Part shown: positions 1-7,650 of the stretch, piece after piece | Numbering within the stretch: the stretch's first letter is position 1 | Layout: every line of letters begins with the position of its first letter | NCBI GenBank assembly: GCA_900543365.1 | Contig: UQRG01000010.1 | Span: 1 to 21,920, forward strand | Direction of reading: 5' to 3' | Source: an uncultured Eubacterium sp. | GTDB lineage: Bacteria; Bacillota; Clostridia; Lachnospirales; CAG-274 | Length of the DNA: 21,920 nucleotides | Notes under the pieces: generated by a model | The model's database searches: none | Seen by the model: the letters and a program-made list of their open reading frames with translations, nothing else | Told to the model about the DNA's origin: nothing | Position numbers and translations under genes: made by a program

Positions 1-69
1 AATTGTATAAATATTCCACTATACTTATTTTATAACAATAACCGCTAATTTACAATAATTTATACAATT
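1..69. repeat. 12-bp inverted repeat downstream of spoIID
   Basis: The first 12 bases (AATTGTATAAAT) are exactly repeated in inverted orientation at 58-69, with a 45-base AT-rich spacer. It lies just beyond the spoIID stop codon. The repeat may extend past the window edge. The loop is too long and the T-run too weak for a typical terminator, so its role is unknown. It could be an operator of a neighbouring gene outside the window. No gene is seen in 1-72. Confidence 0.4.
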
Positions 70-72
70 ATT

Positions 73-948
73 TTATAATTTTTTAATATTTGTACCAGTA
101 TAATAATGCTTAAGAATAGTTTTGTAATCATTTCCACTATTAGCCATATAACAAGCACCGTATTGACTCATACCAACACCGTGTCCATATCCCTTTGTTG
201 AAAAAATAATATAATTTTTATTAGTTGAAATAGTAAACGAAGTTGATTTTAATCCAAAAGTTTTTCTTATTTTGTTTCCACTATAAGTTTCTTCACCAAC
301 TTTAACAGTTTTTACATAACCAGCCTTAGTTTTTTCACTTATAACAGGATTACTTGTTCCAAATATTTTTGCAAAATTATCTTTACTAACAGAAACACTG
401 TCAGTATAGTATGGAGATAATTCTTCACCTTCAGATTTAACACTTTTTAAATAGGGTAAATCTTGAGTCCAAACATTTTGACATTCTTCTGTATAGCCAT
501 TTGTAGTTGAACAAAATGTAGCAAGTATAGGTTCATTATTATATTCCAATATTTCTCCTGCTGTAGCATAAACATCATTTTTTATTTTATTGTAATTTAT
601 ATCAAAATTCTTTCCCCATCTTTTTTTCATAGTATCAATACTAATATATGCTTGGGCAATATCCTCATACTTAATATTGGGATTAGCCTTTATTTGTCTT
701 ACAGCATATGTTCTTGCTGCAACCGCTTGAGCCTTTAAAGCCTCGTGAGGAAAATTATATGGCATTTCTCCTGCTACAACACCTATTACATAATCTTCAA
801 GTTCTTTATTTACAGATTTTGCTGAGTTGTCAGCATTTGTCATTTTTTCTTCAATAATATTGCAAACAGGCATAACCTGTCCTTCACTTATAGCCATAGG
901 CATAAATATAGAAATTACCAAAACCCCTATAAAAATATATCTTTTCAA
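73..948 (-). CDS. spoIID: Stage II sporulation protein D, SpoIID
   Basis: SpoIID is a membrane-anchored lytic transglycosylase that cleaves denuded glycan strands during engulfment of the forespore. The 291-residue product has one N-terminal membrane segment (about residues 4-21), the family core EDYVIGVVAGEMP followed by EALKAQAVAARTYA (51-82) with the expected catalytic glutamate at E61, two cysteines at C146 and C156 likely to hold the zinc site of clostridial SpoIID proteins, and the C-terminal hallmark GYGHGVGMSQYGA from residue 253. Translation probably starts at a TTG codon: GGGAGG lies 5 bases upstream and no in-frame ATG offers a better site. The gene is 18 bases behind murA, a common pairing in Clostridia, and is presumably co-transcribed with it. 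A dedicated sigma-E promoter was not convincing. Identity is near certain; the zinc residues are inferred from the family. Confidence 0.96.
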   Translation of the reverse strand: MKRYIFIGVLVISIFMPMAISEGQVMPVCNIIEEKMTNADNSAKSVNKELEDYVIGVVAGEMPYNFPHEALKAQAVAARTYAVRQIKANPNIKYEDIAQAYISIDTMKKRWGKNFDINYNKIKNDVYATAGEILEYNNEPILATFCSTTNGYTEECQNVWTQDLPYLKSVKSEGEELSPYYTDSVSVSKDNFAKIFGTSNPVISEKTKAGYVKTVKVGEETYSGNKIRKTFGLKSTSFTISTNKNYIIFSTKGYGHGVGMSQYGACYMANSGNDYKTILKHYYTGTNIKKL

Positions 949-966
949 AATATCCTCCCATATTGT

Positions 967-2220
967 TTAGCTGTCAACATTTACTCTTTTTATATTACAG
1001 CCTAAATTAGATAGCTTATTTTCAAAACACTCATAACCTCTATCAATAAAATGTATATTATTAATTTCAGTTATACCCTCAGCAGTTAAAGCAGATATAA
1101 CAAGAGCTGCACCAGCTCGCAAATCAGTTGCCTCAACTTCAGCACCAATAAGCCTATCCACACCTCTAACAACTGCAGTTCTTCCATCAACAGTAATGTT
1201 AGCTCCCATTTTAATTAATTCACCTATATGCATAAAACGGTTTTCAAATACTGTTTCATTTACTACGCCAGTACCTATACCACTAGCCATAAGGGCAGTA
1301 AATTGAGCCTGCATATCTGTAGGAAATCCCGGATAAGGCATAGTTTTAATATCTGTATTACTAATTCTTTTTTGAGCCTCAACTATTACAGAGTTATTTT
1401 CTTCACTTACTTCCACCTCCATTTCCCTTAATTTAAGAATAACAGGTTTAATATGTTCAGTAATAATATTATCTATTTTACATTTTCCTTTAGTTGCAGC
1501 AACAGCAATCATAAAAGTTCCTGCTTCTATTCTGTCAGGGATAATTTTATGTTTAACCCCCTTTAACTTTTCAACACCTTCTATAACAATCGTATCACTA
1601 CCTGCACCAGATATTTTTGCACCGGCTTTATTTAAAAAATCAGCTAAATCAACAATTTCAGGTTCAATTGCACAATTGCTTATTACTGTTTTCCCTTTTG
1701 CCAAAACACCGGCAAGTATAATGTTTTCAGTTGCCCCAACACTAGGAAAATCCAAATAAACTTCTCCACCATTAAGATATTTTGCATAAAGCTCAATTAT
1801 TCCACTATCAAGACATTGTTCTGCACCAAGTTTAGAAAAACCCTTTAAATGTAAGTCTACTGGACGCTGACCAATATTGCACCCACCTGGCATAAACATT
1901 GATACATTATTAAATCTACCAAGTAACGCACCCACTAACAAAAAAGATGCTCTAATTTCTCTAACTTTATCACTTGGTAATTTATTTTTAATATTGCTGC
2001 AATCTACCTTAATACTATTCTCAAATTCAACATAAGCCCCATAATATTTTAATAATTCAATCATTGTATAAACATCACTTAATCTTGGAACATTGTCTAT
2101 CACACAGGTGTCAGAAATAAGCAATGTTGCTGCAAGTATAGGCAAAGCTGAATTTTTAGAACCCGAAATGTTTACATAACCATTTATACTATTTCCACCC
2201 TCAACGATAAATTTTCCCAT
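967..2220 (-). CDS. murA: UDP-N-acetylglucosamine 1-carboxyvinyltransferase, MurA
   Basis: MurA transfers enolpyruvate from phosphoenolpyruvate to UDP-N-acetylglucosamine, the first committed cytoplasmic step of peptidoglycan synthesis. The 417-residue product has the usual family length. It shows K22 and N23 in SGSKNSA and the active-site loop PGGCNIGQRPVDLHL with the nucleophilic cysteine at C114, so it should be of the fosfomycin-sensitive type. An in-frame TTG 12 bases upstream would add MGVA, but the GGGGG run lies right after that TTG and is well placed as the SD for the ATG at 2220, so the ATG is preferred. A sigma-A promoter about 95 bases upstream should drive murA and the following spoIID. 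The pairing with spoIID suggests this could be the second MurA copy (MurAB type) that many Bacillota carry beside the essential one; this cannot be decided here. Confidence 0.97.
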   Translation of the reverse strand: MGKFIVEGGNSINGYVNISGSKNSALPILAATLLISDTCVIDNVPRLSDVYTMIELLKYYGAYVEFENSIKVDCSNIKNKLPSDKVREIRASFLLVGALLGRFNNVSMFMPGGCNIGQRPVDLHLKGFSKLGAEQCLDSGIIELYAKYLNGGEVYLDFPSVGATENIILAGVLAKGKTVISNCAIEPEIVDLADFLNKAGAKISGAGSDTIVIEGVEKLKGVKHKIIPDRIEAGTFMIAVAATKGKCKIDNIITEHIKPVILKLREMEVEVSEENNSVIVEAQKRISNTDIKTMPYPGFPTDMQAQFTALMASGIGTGVVNETVFENRFMHIGELIKMGANITVDGRTAVVRGVDRLIGAEVEATDLRAGAALVISALTAEGITEINNIHFIDRGYECFENKLSNLGCNIKRVNVDS

Positions 2221-2287
2221 AGCAACCCCCAAATTAAATTATCTTTTATTGCCTTAATAGTATTACCAGAATACTAAATATGAAAAC

Positions 2288-2329
2288 CTTGAAATTACAG
2301 CCAAAATTTTTAAGTATAATAATTTCAAG
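2288..2329. repeat. 10-bp inverted repeat over the murA promoter
   Basis: CTTGAAATTA (2288-2297) and TAATTTCAAG (2320-2329) are perfect inverted copies with a 22-base spacer. On the minus strand one arm lies in the spacer between the predicted -35 and -10 boxes of murA and the other lies just past the expected transcription start. One arm would not be transcribed, so this looks like a DNA operator rather than an RNA hairpin. The cognate regulator is unknown. Confidence 0.4.
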
Positions 2330-2341
2330 ATTTTTATGCAA
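2313..2341 (-). promoter_or_regulatory. Predicted sigma-A promoter of murA-spoIID
   Basis: Read on the minus strand: TTGCAT at 2341-2336, 17-base spacer, TATACT at 2318-2313. The expected start is near 2306, giving a leader of about 85 bases before murA. Spacing and both boxes fit a vegetative promoter. Confidence 0.6.
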
Positions 2342-2397
2342 AAAAATAAGTGTAAATATGAAAGTAATAACAAAACACTTTATACTTACACTTTTAT

Positions 2398-2442
2398 AAC
2401 AAAAAAAGAGCCATTGCAAAACTAAATTTTGCAACAGCTCTT
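2398..2442 (-). terminator. Rho-independent terminator after the orphan gene
   Basis: On the minus strand AAGAGC, a 2-base mismatch, TTGCAAAA, a 5-base loop, TTTTGCAA, a 2-base mismatch, and GCTCTT are followed by a T-run. It lies 14 bases past the stop of the 153-residue orphan gene and separates it from the murA promoter. Confidence 0.85.
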
Positions 2443-2443
2443 A

Positions 2444-2953
2444 ATCACTGCTGAATTAATAAACACAAGAAACTTCACTGAAAAGACAGTCAAATTTTTC
2501 TTTTTCTTCAGTTGTCATATATTCACAATATCTACTTATACCACTACCAAGAAAAGCTTCAGCGGTTTTTTTAGTAACTTCATTATTAAGCCAAGCCTTA
2601 ACACAATTATAAGCACTTTCTATATTTCCAATGTTTTCAAGCATATTTATGTATGCTCTCTGCATTTCTTCATCAGAAATATCAATAGCTAAATACTTTT
2701 CACAAGCATCTATAGCTTTTAATGCGTAATTAAACTTTGTATATCCCGAAAAATCAAAAAGTATACTGTTACATCTTGCATAAACCTTAAGGTCATCTTT
2801 ATCCATATCCAAAATAGATTCAAGAGCCATTTTATCTGTCAACTTTTCCACATTCTTCTTAAGGGCTTTAATACCACTTTCCATTACAATATTATATTCT
2901 TTTAAATATTTACTCATAAATACATACCCCATTTTCTACAAAACAGCAGTGAT
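2444..2953. repeat. Inverted repeat flanking the orphan gene
   Basis: ATCACTGCTG (2444-2453) lies two bases past the stop of the orphan gene and CAGCAGTGAT (2944-2953) lies in its leader. They are perfect inverted copies. With a one-base insertion the match extends outward to CTTAATCACTGCTG against CAGCAGTGATAAG. In the mRNA the two copies would pair the 5' leader with the 3' end. They could also be degenerate terminal repeats. Chance cannot be excluded for a 10-bp match. Confidence 0.4.
2456..2917 (-). CDS. Hypothetical helical protein, 153 residues
   Basis: I do not recognise this protein. It is about 153 residues, soluble, with no signal peptide or membrane segment. It is rich in charged residues and probably mostly alpha-helical. 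The stretch from about 85 to 125 (DEEMQRAYINML then IESAYNCVKAWL) has the spacing of helical-hairpin repeats, but no TPR match can be claimed. It has five or so cysteines, two near the C-terminus. The ATG at 2917 is preferred because GGGG lies about 9 bases upstream. An in-frame ATG at 2932 would add five residues but has no SD. The gene has its own promoter and terminator, so it is a single-gene transcript between the surface-protein gene and murA. Short complementary sequences lie just outside both ends of the frame. Coding potential is well supported; function is unknown. Confidence 0.8.
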   Translation of the reverse strand: MSKYLKEYNIVMESGIKALKKNVEKLTDKMALESILDMDKDDLKVYARCNSILFDFSGYTKFNYALKAIDACEKYLAIDISDEEMQRAYINMLENIGNIESAYNCVKAWLNNEVTKKTAEAFLGSGISRYCEYMTTEEKEKFDCLFSEVSCVY

Positions 2954-2986
2954 AAGATAAACCTCGTTAATTTATCTACAAGCAAT

Positions 2987-3015
2987 ATTATACTATGTTT
3001 GTTATCAAAAAACAA
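2987..3015 (-). promoter_or_regulatory. Predicted promoter of the orphan gene
   Basis: On the minus strand TTGTTT (3015-3010), 17-base spacer, TATAAT (2992-2987). A start near 2980 gives a leader of about 63 bases that contains a small hairpin, AGATAAA/TTTATCT. Nothing else is seen in the AT-rich stretch from 3016 to 3164. Confidence 0.6.
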
Positions 3016-3164
3016 CTAAAATCTAAAGTTGTAATATTTCTGAAAACTAACAGTGTTTAATAATTATTCATTATTTTTTGTTAAAAATGCTTATTAAATA
3101 GCAAACCTTTTTACTTTGATTATCATATCAAACATAAATAATATCATACATAGCTAAAAAACAG

Positions 3165-3208
3165 CTAAAAAATGGTGTAATTGAGAAATATTTTCATCAA
3201 TTACACCA
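3165..3208 (-). terminator. Rho-independent terminator after the cohesin-SLH gene
   Basis: A perfect 12-bp stem, TGGTGTAATTGA (3173-3184) with TCAATTACACCA (3197-3208), and a 12-base loop. On the minus strand it is followed by TTTTTT. It begins 8 bases after the stop codon. Confidence 0.9.
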
Positions 3209-3215
3209 TAACTCA

Positions 3216-4586
3216 TTACTTATTAAAATTTACAACCTTTGAAATAATTGTAGCTGCTTGAGCTCTTGTAGTATTTGACTTAGGAGCAATTCCTTTACCC
3301 ATACCGTTTACAATGTTATTTTCAACCATAGCTGCAAGACTTTCTACAGCATAAGGTGAAATATCATTCTTGTCACTAAACTGGTCAAGAACTGAAGTAT
3401 TACCAACTAATGTTGTATCAAGCTTACTTTCAAGTGCTTTCTTAGTTAATATCATCATATCCTGTCTTGTTATAAAACTATTTGGAGCAAATGAACCATC
3501 TGGATTACCAGTTGCAATACCCATATCCTTAGCAATAGCACAAGCATTGGCATAATAAGCACTTTCATCTACATCAGTAAAGTTAGCTGTATTATTCTTA
3601 TTAGATATATCAACACCAAGTCCCTTTAAAAGCATAATTAAGAAATCAGCTCTCTTAACATTATCATTAGGCTTAAATGTGCCATCTGGATAGCCATTAA
3701 CAACACCCTTAGTTGCTAAACCAATAATAGCATCGTGACCCCAGAAGTCATCTTCAACATCTTTGAAAGAAACTACATTAATATTAGTTGAAGAATCATT
3801 GTCACCAATTACAGTACTTGTTGTAACTTCTGTTGTTGTTTCAGTAGTAGTTGTAGTTGTAGTTTTTGATGAACTTGAGCCACCACCACCTGAACCACCA
3901 CTAGAACCATTTGATGCCTTAGTAGTTGTTTCTGTTGTTGTATCTGTTGAATCATCAATATTACCACCATTACCAGCTATAGTTACACTACCATTATTTA
4001 CATTAAAGTTAAGGTCGCCTATAGATAAATCATAAGAATACTGTCCAACAACATTATTCATAGAAATTTCTGATGTACCTTTATCAATAGCCTTAAACTT
4101 CATTCTAAGAACTGTACCTGTACCTGTATAATTAACACGACTATCATTTTCAAGAATATTTAAAAGACCAACCAGTTTTAATCTACCTATTTCACCAGCA
4201 GTTTTTTTACCATCAGCTTTGCCTAAATACTCTACATCACCAGAGCTAGGAACAAAGTTTAATCTTTCATTAACCATTAAATAAGGAAACATTGAATGGG
4301 CAACATTATTTGAATCACGGTAAATAATCAAATCATTAGGTATGTCCTCTACACCACACTCTAAAACTTGAAGTTTTGATGAGTCAAAATCAACATAACA
4401 CTGCATAGCATTATAACCCACAGGATTACTATTAATTTTAAAATCGGCATAAAAAGTATCACCGACTTGAACAGTACTATCCTCTAAAACACAATCAATA
4501 TCAATAGTTTCTTGACCAAAGCTAACCATAGGTATAGCAAAAGTCATAACAGTAGCCAACGCTCCTGCAAAAATTTTCTTTAGCAT
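3216..4586 (-). CDS. Secreted cohesin-domain protein with three SLH repeats
   Basis: This 456-residue cell-surface protein should be exported and held non-covalently on secondary cell-wall polymer by its SLH repeats. It has a Sec signal peptide (1-25, ending near VSFGQ); a cohesin-like beta-sandwich (about 28-204) with the typical opening VQVGDTFYADFKIN, the QCYVDFDSSKLQV segment and the closing NNGSVTIAG; a Ser/Thr/Gly linker (about 207-270) with runs of threonine, glycine and serine; and three SLH repeats at about 274-320, 336-385 and 402-450. The repeat signatures are VKRAD, ITRQD and TTRAQ, degenerate forms of TRAE. Cohesins bind dockerin modules, so it may be a one-cohesin anchoring scaffoldin; no dockerin protein is in the window. 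The gene has its own promoter and terminator and a strong AGGAGG SD 7 bases before the ATG. Domain order is clear; the binding partner is unknown. A cohesin-like fold in another adhesion role is the main alternative. Confidence 0.88.
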   Translation of the reverse strand: MLKKIFAGALATVMTFAIPMVSFGQETIDIDCVLEDSTVQVGDTFYADFKINSNPVGYNAMQCYVDFDSSKLQVLECGVEDIPNDLIIYRDSNNVAHSMFPYLMVNERLNFVPSSGDVEYLGKADGKKTAGEIGRLKLVGLLNILENDSRVNYTGTGTVLRMKFKAIDKGTSEISMNNVVGQYSYDLSIGDLNFNVNNGSVTIAGNGGNIDDSTDTTTETTTKASNGSSGGSGGGGSSSSKTTTTTTTETTTEVTTSTVIGDNDSSTNINVVSFKDVEDDFWGHDAIIGLATKGVVNGYPDGTFKPNDNVKRADFLIMLLKGLGVDISNKNNTANFTDVDESAYYANACAIAKDMGIATGNPDGSFAPNSFITRQDMMILTKKALESKLDTTLVGNTSVLDQFSDKNDISPYAVESLAAMVENNIVNGMGKGIAPKSNTTRAQAATIISKVVNFNK

Positions 4587-4625
4587 AAAAATACCTCCTA
4601 TTTCATAATATATATAATATACTTA

Positions 4626-4654
4626 ATTATAACATATTAATTTAGACTTTTCAA
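4626..4654 (-). promoter_or_regulatory. Predicted promoter of the cohesin-SLH gene
   Basis: On the minus strand TTGAAA (4654-4649), 17-base spacer, TATAAT (4631-4626). The -35 box is only a few bases past the trhP stop codon. A 10-bp inverted repeat (TTAATTTAGA/TCTAAATTAA, 15-base loop) spans the trhP stop and the promoter spacer. It lacks a T-run, so read-through from the upstream operon is possible. Confidence 0.7.
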
Positions 4655-4657
4655 TAA

Positions 4658-5908
4658 TTATTCTAAATTAACTGGATTTTCAGTTTCTTTTCTCATCATA
4701 TCAAAGTTTTCAACAGCTTTGGCAACTTTTAATTTAATAATTTGCTGCGGATGTGGAGCTTCTGTTATTTTTTCTCCCTTATCATTATACATTTCTTCAA
4801 CAACCATTTCAAAAACTTCACCATTATGTCTTAAAAATTCAACTTTATCTCCAACAACAAATTTATTTCTTTGTTCAATAGTTGCAAAACCTGTTTTAAT
4901 ATCATAATCAAGAACCATACCTATAAAGTCATAAGTCCTAATATAAGAACTTGTAGTATAAATCTGATCTTGTGCATTAGGTTTACCATAATAAAAACCA
5001 GTTGTAAAACCTCTATAACTTGCCTTAGCTACTTCTAGTAAATAGTAATCCTTTTTACTTTCATAAATTGTCGGGTCTTTTAAATAATCGTCAATAGCCT
5101 CTCTATATGCTTTAATTACTGTACCTACATAGAAACAAGTTTTTATTCTACCTTCTATCTTAAGGCTCATAATACCGGCATCAATAAGTTCTGGTATATG
5201 CTGAATCATACATAAATCCTTAGAATTAAATATATAAGTACCTCTATCATCTTCAACAATTGGCATATATTCATTAGGTCTTGTTTTTTCTGTTACATAA
5301 TACTGCCATCTGCAAGGATGAGAACACGCACCTTTATTAGCATCTCTACCACTCAAATAATTACTTAACAAACATCTACCACTATAACTAATACACATTG
5401 CTCCGTGTACAAAGGCTTCAATTTCTAAGTCCTCTGGAATATTGTTAGATATACCCTTTATTTCATTTAAAGAAAGTTCTCTAGCCATTACAATTCTCGT
5501 AGCACCAAGATTTTTCCAGAATAAAGCTGTATGATAATTAGTGTTATTTGCCTGAGTACTAATATGAATATCCATATTAGGTACAGTTTCTCTAGCAACA
5601 GCAAACACACCAGGATCAGCTACAAGAATAGCATCAACTCCAATTTCTTCAAGTTCCCTTAAATAATTAGGAAGTTCATCAAAGTCATCATTGTGAGCAA
5701 ATATATTACAAGTAACATATACCTTTGCATTATGAGCGTGAGCAAACTCAACCCCTTCCTTCATTTGGTCATAATCAAAATTCTTAGCCTTTGCTCTAAG
5801 CCCAAAACTTGTTCCACCTAAATAAACAGCATCTGCACCATAAAGTACAGCAATTTTAAGTTTTTCCAAATCTCCTGCCGGAGCTAGTAATTCAATTTTT
5901 TTATTCAT
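4658..5908 (-). CDS. trhP: Peptidase U32 family tRNA hydroxylase, TrhP
   Basis: This U32-family protein of 416 residues probably makes 5-hydroxyuridine at tRNA position 34, using prephenate, the role shown for TrhP in E. coli and TrhP1/TrhP2 (YrrN/YrrO) in B. subtilis. The N-terminal half is barrel-like (LLAPAGDLEKLKIAVLYGAD). The family signature EAFVHGAMCISYSGRCLLS lies at 164-182, and C172, C179, C195 and C199 form the conserved cysteine set expected to hold an iron-sulfur cluster. Length is close to that of YrrO (TrhP2). No second U32 gene is beside it, unlike in Bacillus. It starts 4 bases after trmR with GAGGA upstream of the ATG. Context supports TrhP over the related rRNA hydroxylase RlhA or the collagenase-like U32 proteins, but residues alone do not decide this. 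Confidence 0.85.
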   Translation of the reverse strand: MNKKIELLAPAGDLEKLKIAVLYGADAVYLGGTSFGLRAKAKNFDYDQMKEGVEFAHAHNAKVYVTCNIFAHNDDFDELPNYLRELEEIGVDAILVADPGVFAVARETVPNMDIHISTQANNTNYHTALFWKNLGATRIVMARELSLNEIKGISNNIPEDLEIEAFVHGAMCISYSGRCLLSNYLSGRDANKGACSHPCRWQYYVTEKTRPNEYMPIVEDDRGTYIFNSKDLCMIQHIPELIDAGIMSLKIEGRIKTCFYVGTVIKAYREAIDDYLKDPTIYESKKDYYLLEVAKASYRGFTTGFYYGKPNAQDQIYTTSSYIRTYDFIGMVLDYDIKTGFATIEQRNKFVVGDKVEFLRHNGEVFEMVVEEMYNDKGEKITEAPHPQQIIKLKVAKAVENFDMMRKETENPVNLE

Positions 5909-5912
5909 ATTA

Positions 5913-6563
5913 TCAATCCTCTAATTTTTCAATTAACGCTACACCATCACCAACAGTTAATATTGATGTTCTCAACTTTTCATTATGTGTTATTTCCTGT
6001 AAAAACTCGTTTAATCTTTTGTGTATAGTTCTTTGTCTTTTAGGAATTTCAAAATAGTCTTGAGCTACTCTACCATCCTGCAAAATATCATCAGCCATAA
6101 TTACACCACCAACCTTAGTAAGTCTTAAAACCTCTGGTAATATAGTTATATACTGTCCCTTTGCTGCATCCATAAACACAAAATCAAACTTTTCATCCAT
6201 AGTCGGCAAAATATCATTTGCATTACCCTCTAAAATAGTAATTTTATCTTCAAGCCCAAATTTTTTAAAATTAGCCCTCGCTCTTTCAATCATAAGAGGG
6301 TATCTATCAATAGTTTTAATATAACCATCTTCTGACAAATACTGTGACATATAACTTGCAGAGAAACCAACAGCCATACCGATTTCAAGTATAGCCTTTG
6401 GCTTTTTAAGTCCTAAGACAAAACCTAAAAGTTTAACTACATCTTTAGGTATAATTGGTAGACCTTGTTCATAAGCCCATTTTTGTAGTTCTCCCAAATT
6501 TCCGTCACAATTTGTTTGTATATTATTAATATATTCCGCTAGATAGTTTTCTACTAAACTCAT
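5913..6563 (-). CDS. trmR: tRNA 5-hydroxyuridine methyltransferase, TrmR
   Basis: TrmR (YrrM in B. subtilis) methylates 5-hydroxyuridine-34 with S-adenosylmethionine to give 5-methoxyuridine. That is the step after TrhP, encoded by the next gene. The 216-residue product is a class I methyltransferase of the metal-dependent O-methyltransferase type: motif I ILEIGMAVGFSAS (58-70), an acidic residue after the second strand (D86), FDFVFMDAAKGQY (126-138) with D132 and K135, and GGVIMADDIL (152-161) with the metal-binding pair D158-D159. The catechol methyltransferase-like fold alone would be ambiguous, but the order mltG-trmR-trhP makes the tRNA role likely. The ATG has GGGAG seven bases upstream. 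Gaps are 13 bases to mltG and 4 to trhP, so the genes are co-transcribed. Confidence 0.88.
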   Translation of the reverse strand: MSLVENYLAEYINNIQTNCDGNLGELQKWAYEQGLPIIPKDVVKLLGFVLGLKKPKAILEIGMAVGFSASYMSQYLSEDGYIKTIDRYPLMIERARANFKKFGLEDKITILEGNANDILPTMDEKFDFVFMDAAKGQYITILPEVLRLTKVGGVIMADDILQDGRVAQDYFEIPKRQRTIHKRLNEFLQEITHNEKLRTSILTVGDGVALIEKLED

Positions 6564-6576
6564 ATTTTCGCTCCCA

Positions 6577-7650
6577 TTACTCTAATGTGCTTTTGTATTT
6601 TTCACTAGCACTTAAAAAATCATTATAGTCTGCTGTGAAATAATGTTTACCAGTATTTTTATCCTCTACTACATAATAAAGATAATCTGTGTCCGCTGGT
6701 TCAACAGCAGCTATTAAAGACGCACCTCTAGGTGAACAAATAGGTCCTTCAGGCAAGCCACCTACATAATAAGTATTATGATTATCTTTCCTTTCAAGGT
6801 CTTTATAATAAACTCTTGATACTCTTTCCCCCATAGAATAAATGACAGATGCATCTATTTGAAGTTTCATATCTTTATTAATTCTATTATTAATAACAGA
6901 TGCTACAATAGGTCTTTCTTCCTCAACCTTAACTTCTGATTCAATAAGAGATGCTGTTATAACAATGTTATCTAAAGTTTTGCCAGAACTCTTAACCTTA
7001 TCATATATTCCCTCATTTGTGCAAACCTTGTCAAACTGATTAATCATCATATTAACAATATCTTTTGCACTTGTTCCTGGCATAACATAATAAGTTTCAG
7101 GATATAAGTAACCCTCAAGTAAATTATCTCTATCAGGTATTTCCTTTACAAAATCATAGTCATAATCTCTTGAATTAGCAGCCTTTATAAATTCGTCAGC
7201 ACTGCAAAGCCCCTCATCTTCAACAACTTGTGCAATTTCCTTAAGCCACATACCTTCCTTAACAGTTATATGCACAGACTTGTCCTCTGACTCACCACTA
7301 TTTAACATTTTCACTATTTCATCAAATGTCATATCACCTTTAAAAATATAACTACCAAACTTAAATTCGCTACCCTGTTCCTTAGTTTTACACAAAAACT
7401 TAAAGTGACCAGCACTATCTACAACATTGTTGTCGGCTAATATTTGAGCAATATCATCTACATTAGAGCCTTCTGGAATATCTACATTTATGCTATCTTC
7501 TGGTGAACCAACACCTATATTGGTGGAAAGCATTTTACCAGCAAAAAGCGTCAATAAAATAGCTATAACTACAAGAATTACAACTACTACAACAGGTCCT
7601 TTATTTTTATTCTTTCGCTTCTTTTTATTTTTTCTTCTGTCACTTGCCAT
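6577..7650 (-). CDS. mltG: Endolytic murein transglycosylase, MltG
   Basis: MltG (YceG/YrrL family) cuts nascent glycan strands at the outer face of the membrane and sets glycan length. The 357 residues comprise a very basic cytoplasmic N-terminus (4-17), one membrane segment (about 19-37), a LysM-like region (about 50-120) and the YceG catalytic domain. The latter has NLLEGYLYPETYYV (176-189), ITASLIESEV (231-240) with the expected catalytic glutamate E237, and GGLPEGPI (297-304). The usual NPG after GPI reads SPR here, a mild deviation outside the catalytic residue. It overlaps the end of truA by 11 bases, with GGAGG six bases before the ATG, so translation is probably coupled. Next to trmR and trhP it reproduces the yrrL-yrrM-yrrN/O order known in Bacillus. 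Confidence 0.94.
   Translation of the reverse strand: MASDRRKNKKKRKNKNKGPVVVVVILVVIAILLTLFAGKMLSTNIGVGSPEDSINVDIPEGSNVDDIAQILADNNVVDSAGHFKFLCKTKEQGSEFKFGSYIFKGDMTFDEIVKMLNSGESEDKSVHITVKEGMWLKEIAQVVEDEGLCSADEFIKAANSRDYDYDFVKEIPDRDNLLEGYLYPETYYVMPGTSAKDIVNMMINQFDKVCTNEGIYDKVKSSGKTLDNIVITASLIESEVKVEEERPIVASVINNRINKDMKLQIDASVIYSMGERVSRVYYKDLERKDNHNTYYVGGLPEGPICSPRGASLIAAVEPADTDYLYYVVEDKNTGKHYFTADYNDFLSASEKYKSTLE

Noticed and set aside
2221..2400. Sigma-E promoter for murA-spoIID
   Set aside because: CATA-like -10 sequences occur, but none has a matching -35 at proper spacing. The sigma-A match is better.
2246..2434. Minus-strand open frame of 62 codons upstream of murA
   Set aside because: It runs through the terminator hairpin and the murA promoter and has no SD. 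This is non-coding regulatory DNA.
3763..4035. Plus-strand open frame of 90 codons opposite the Thr/Ser linker of the cohesin-SLH gene
   Set aside because: It is Val/Pro-rich only because it is the complement of the Thr and Gly codon runs. It has no SD and overlaps a clear gene.
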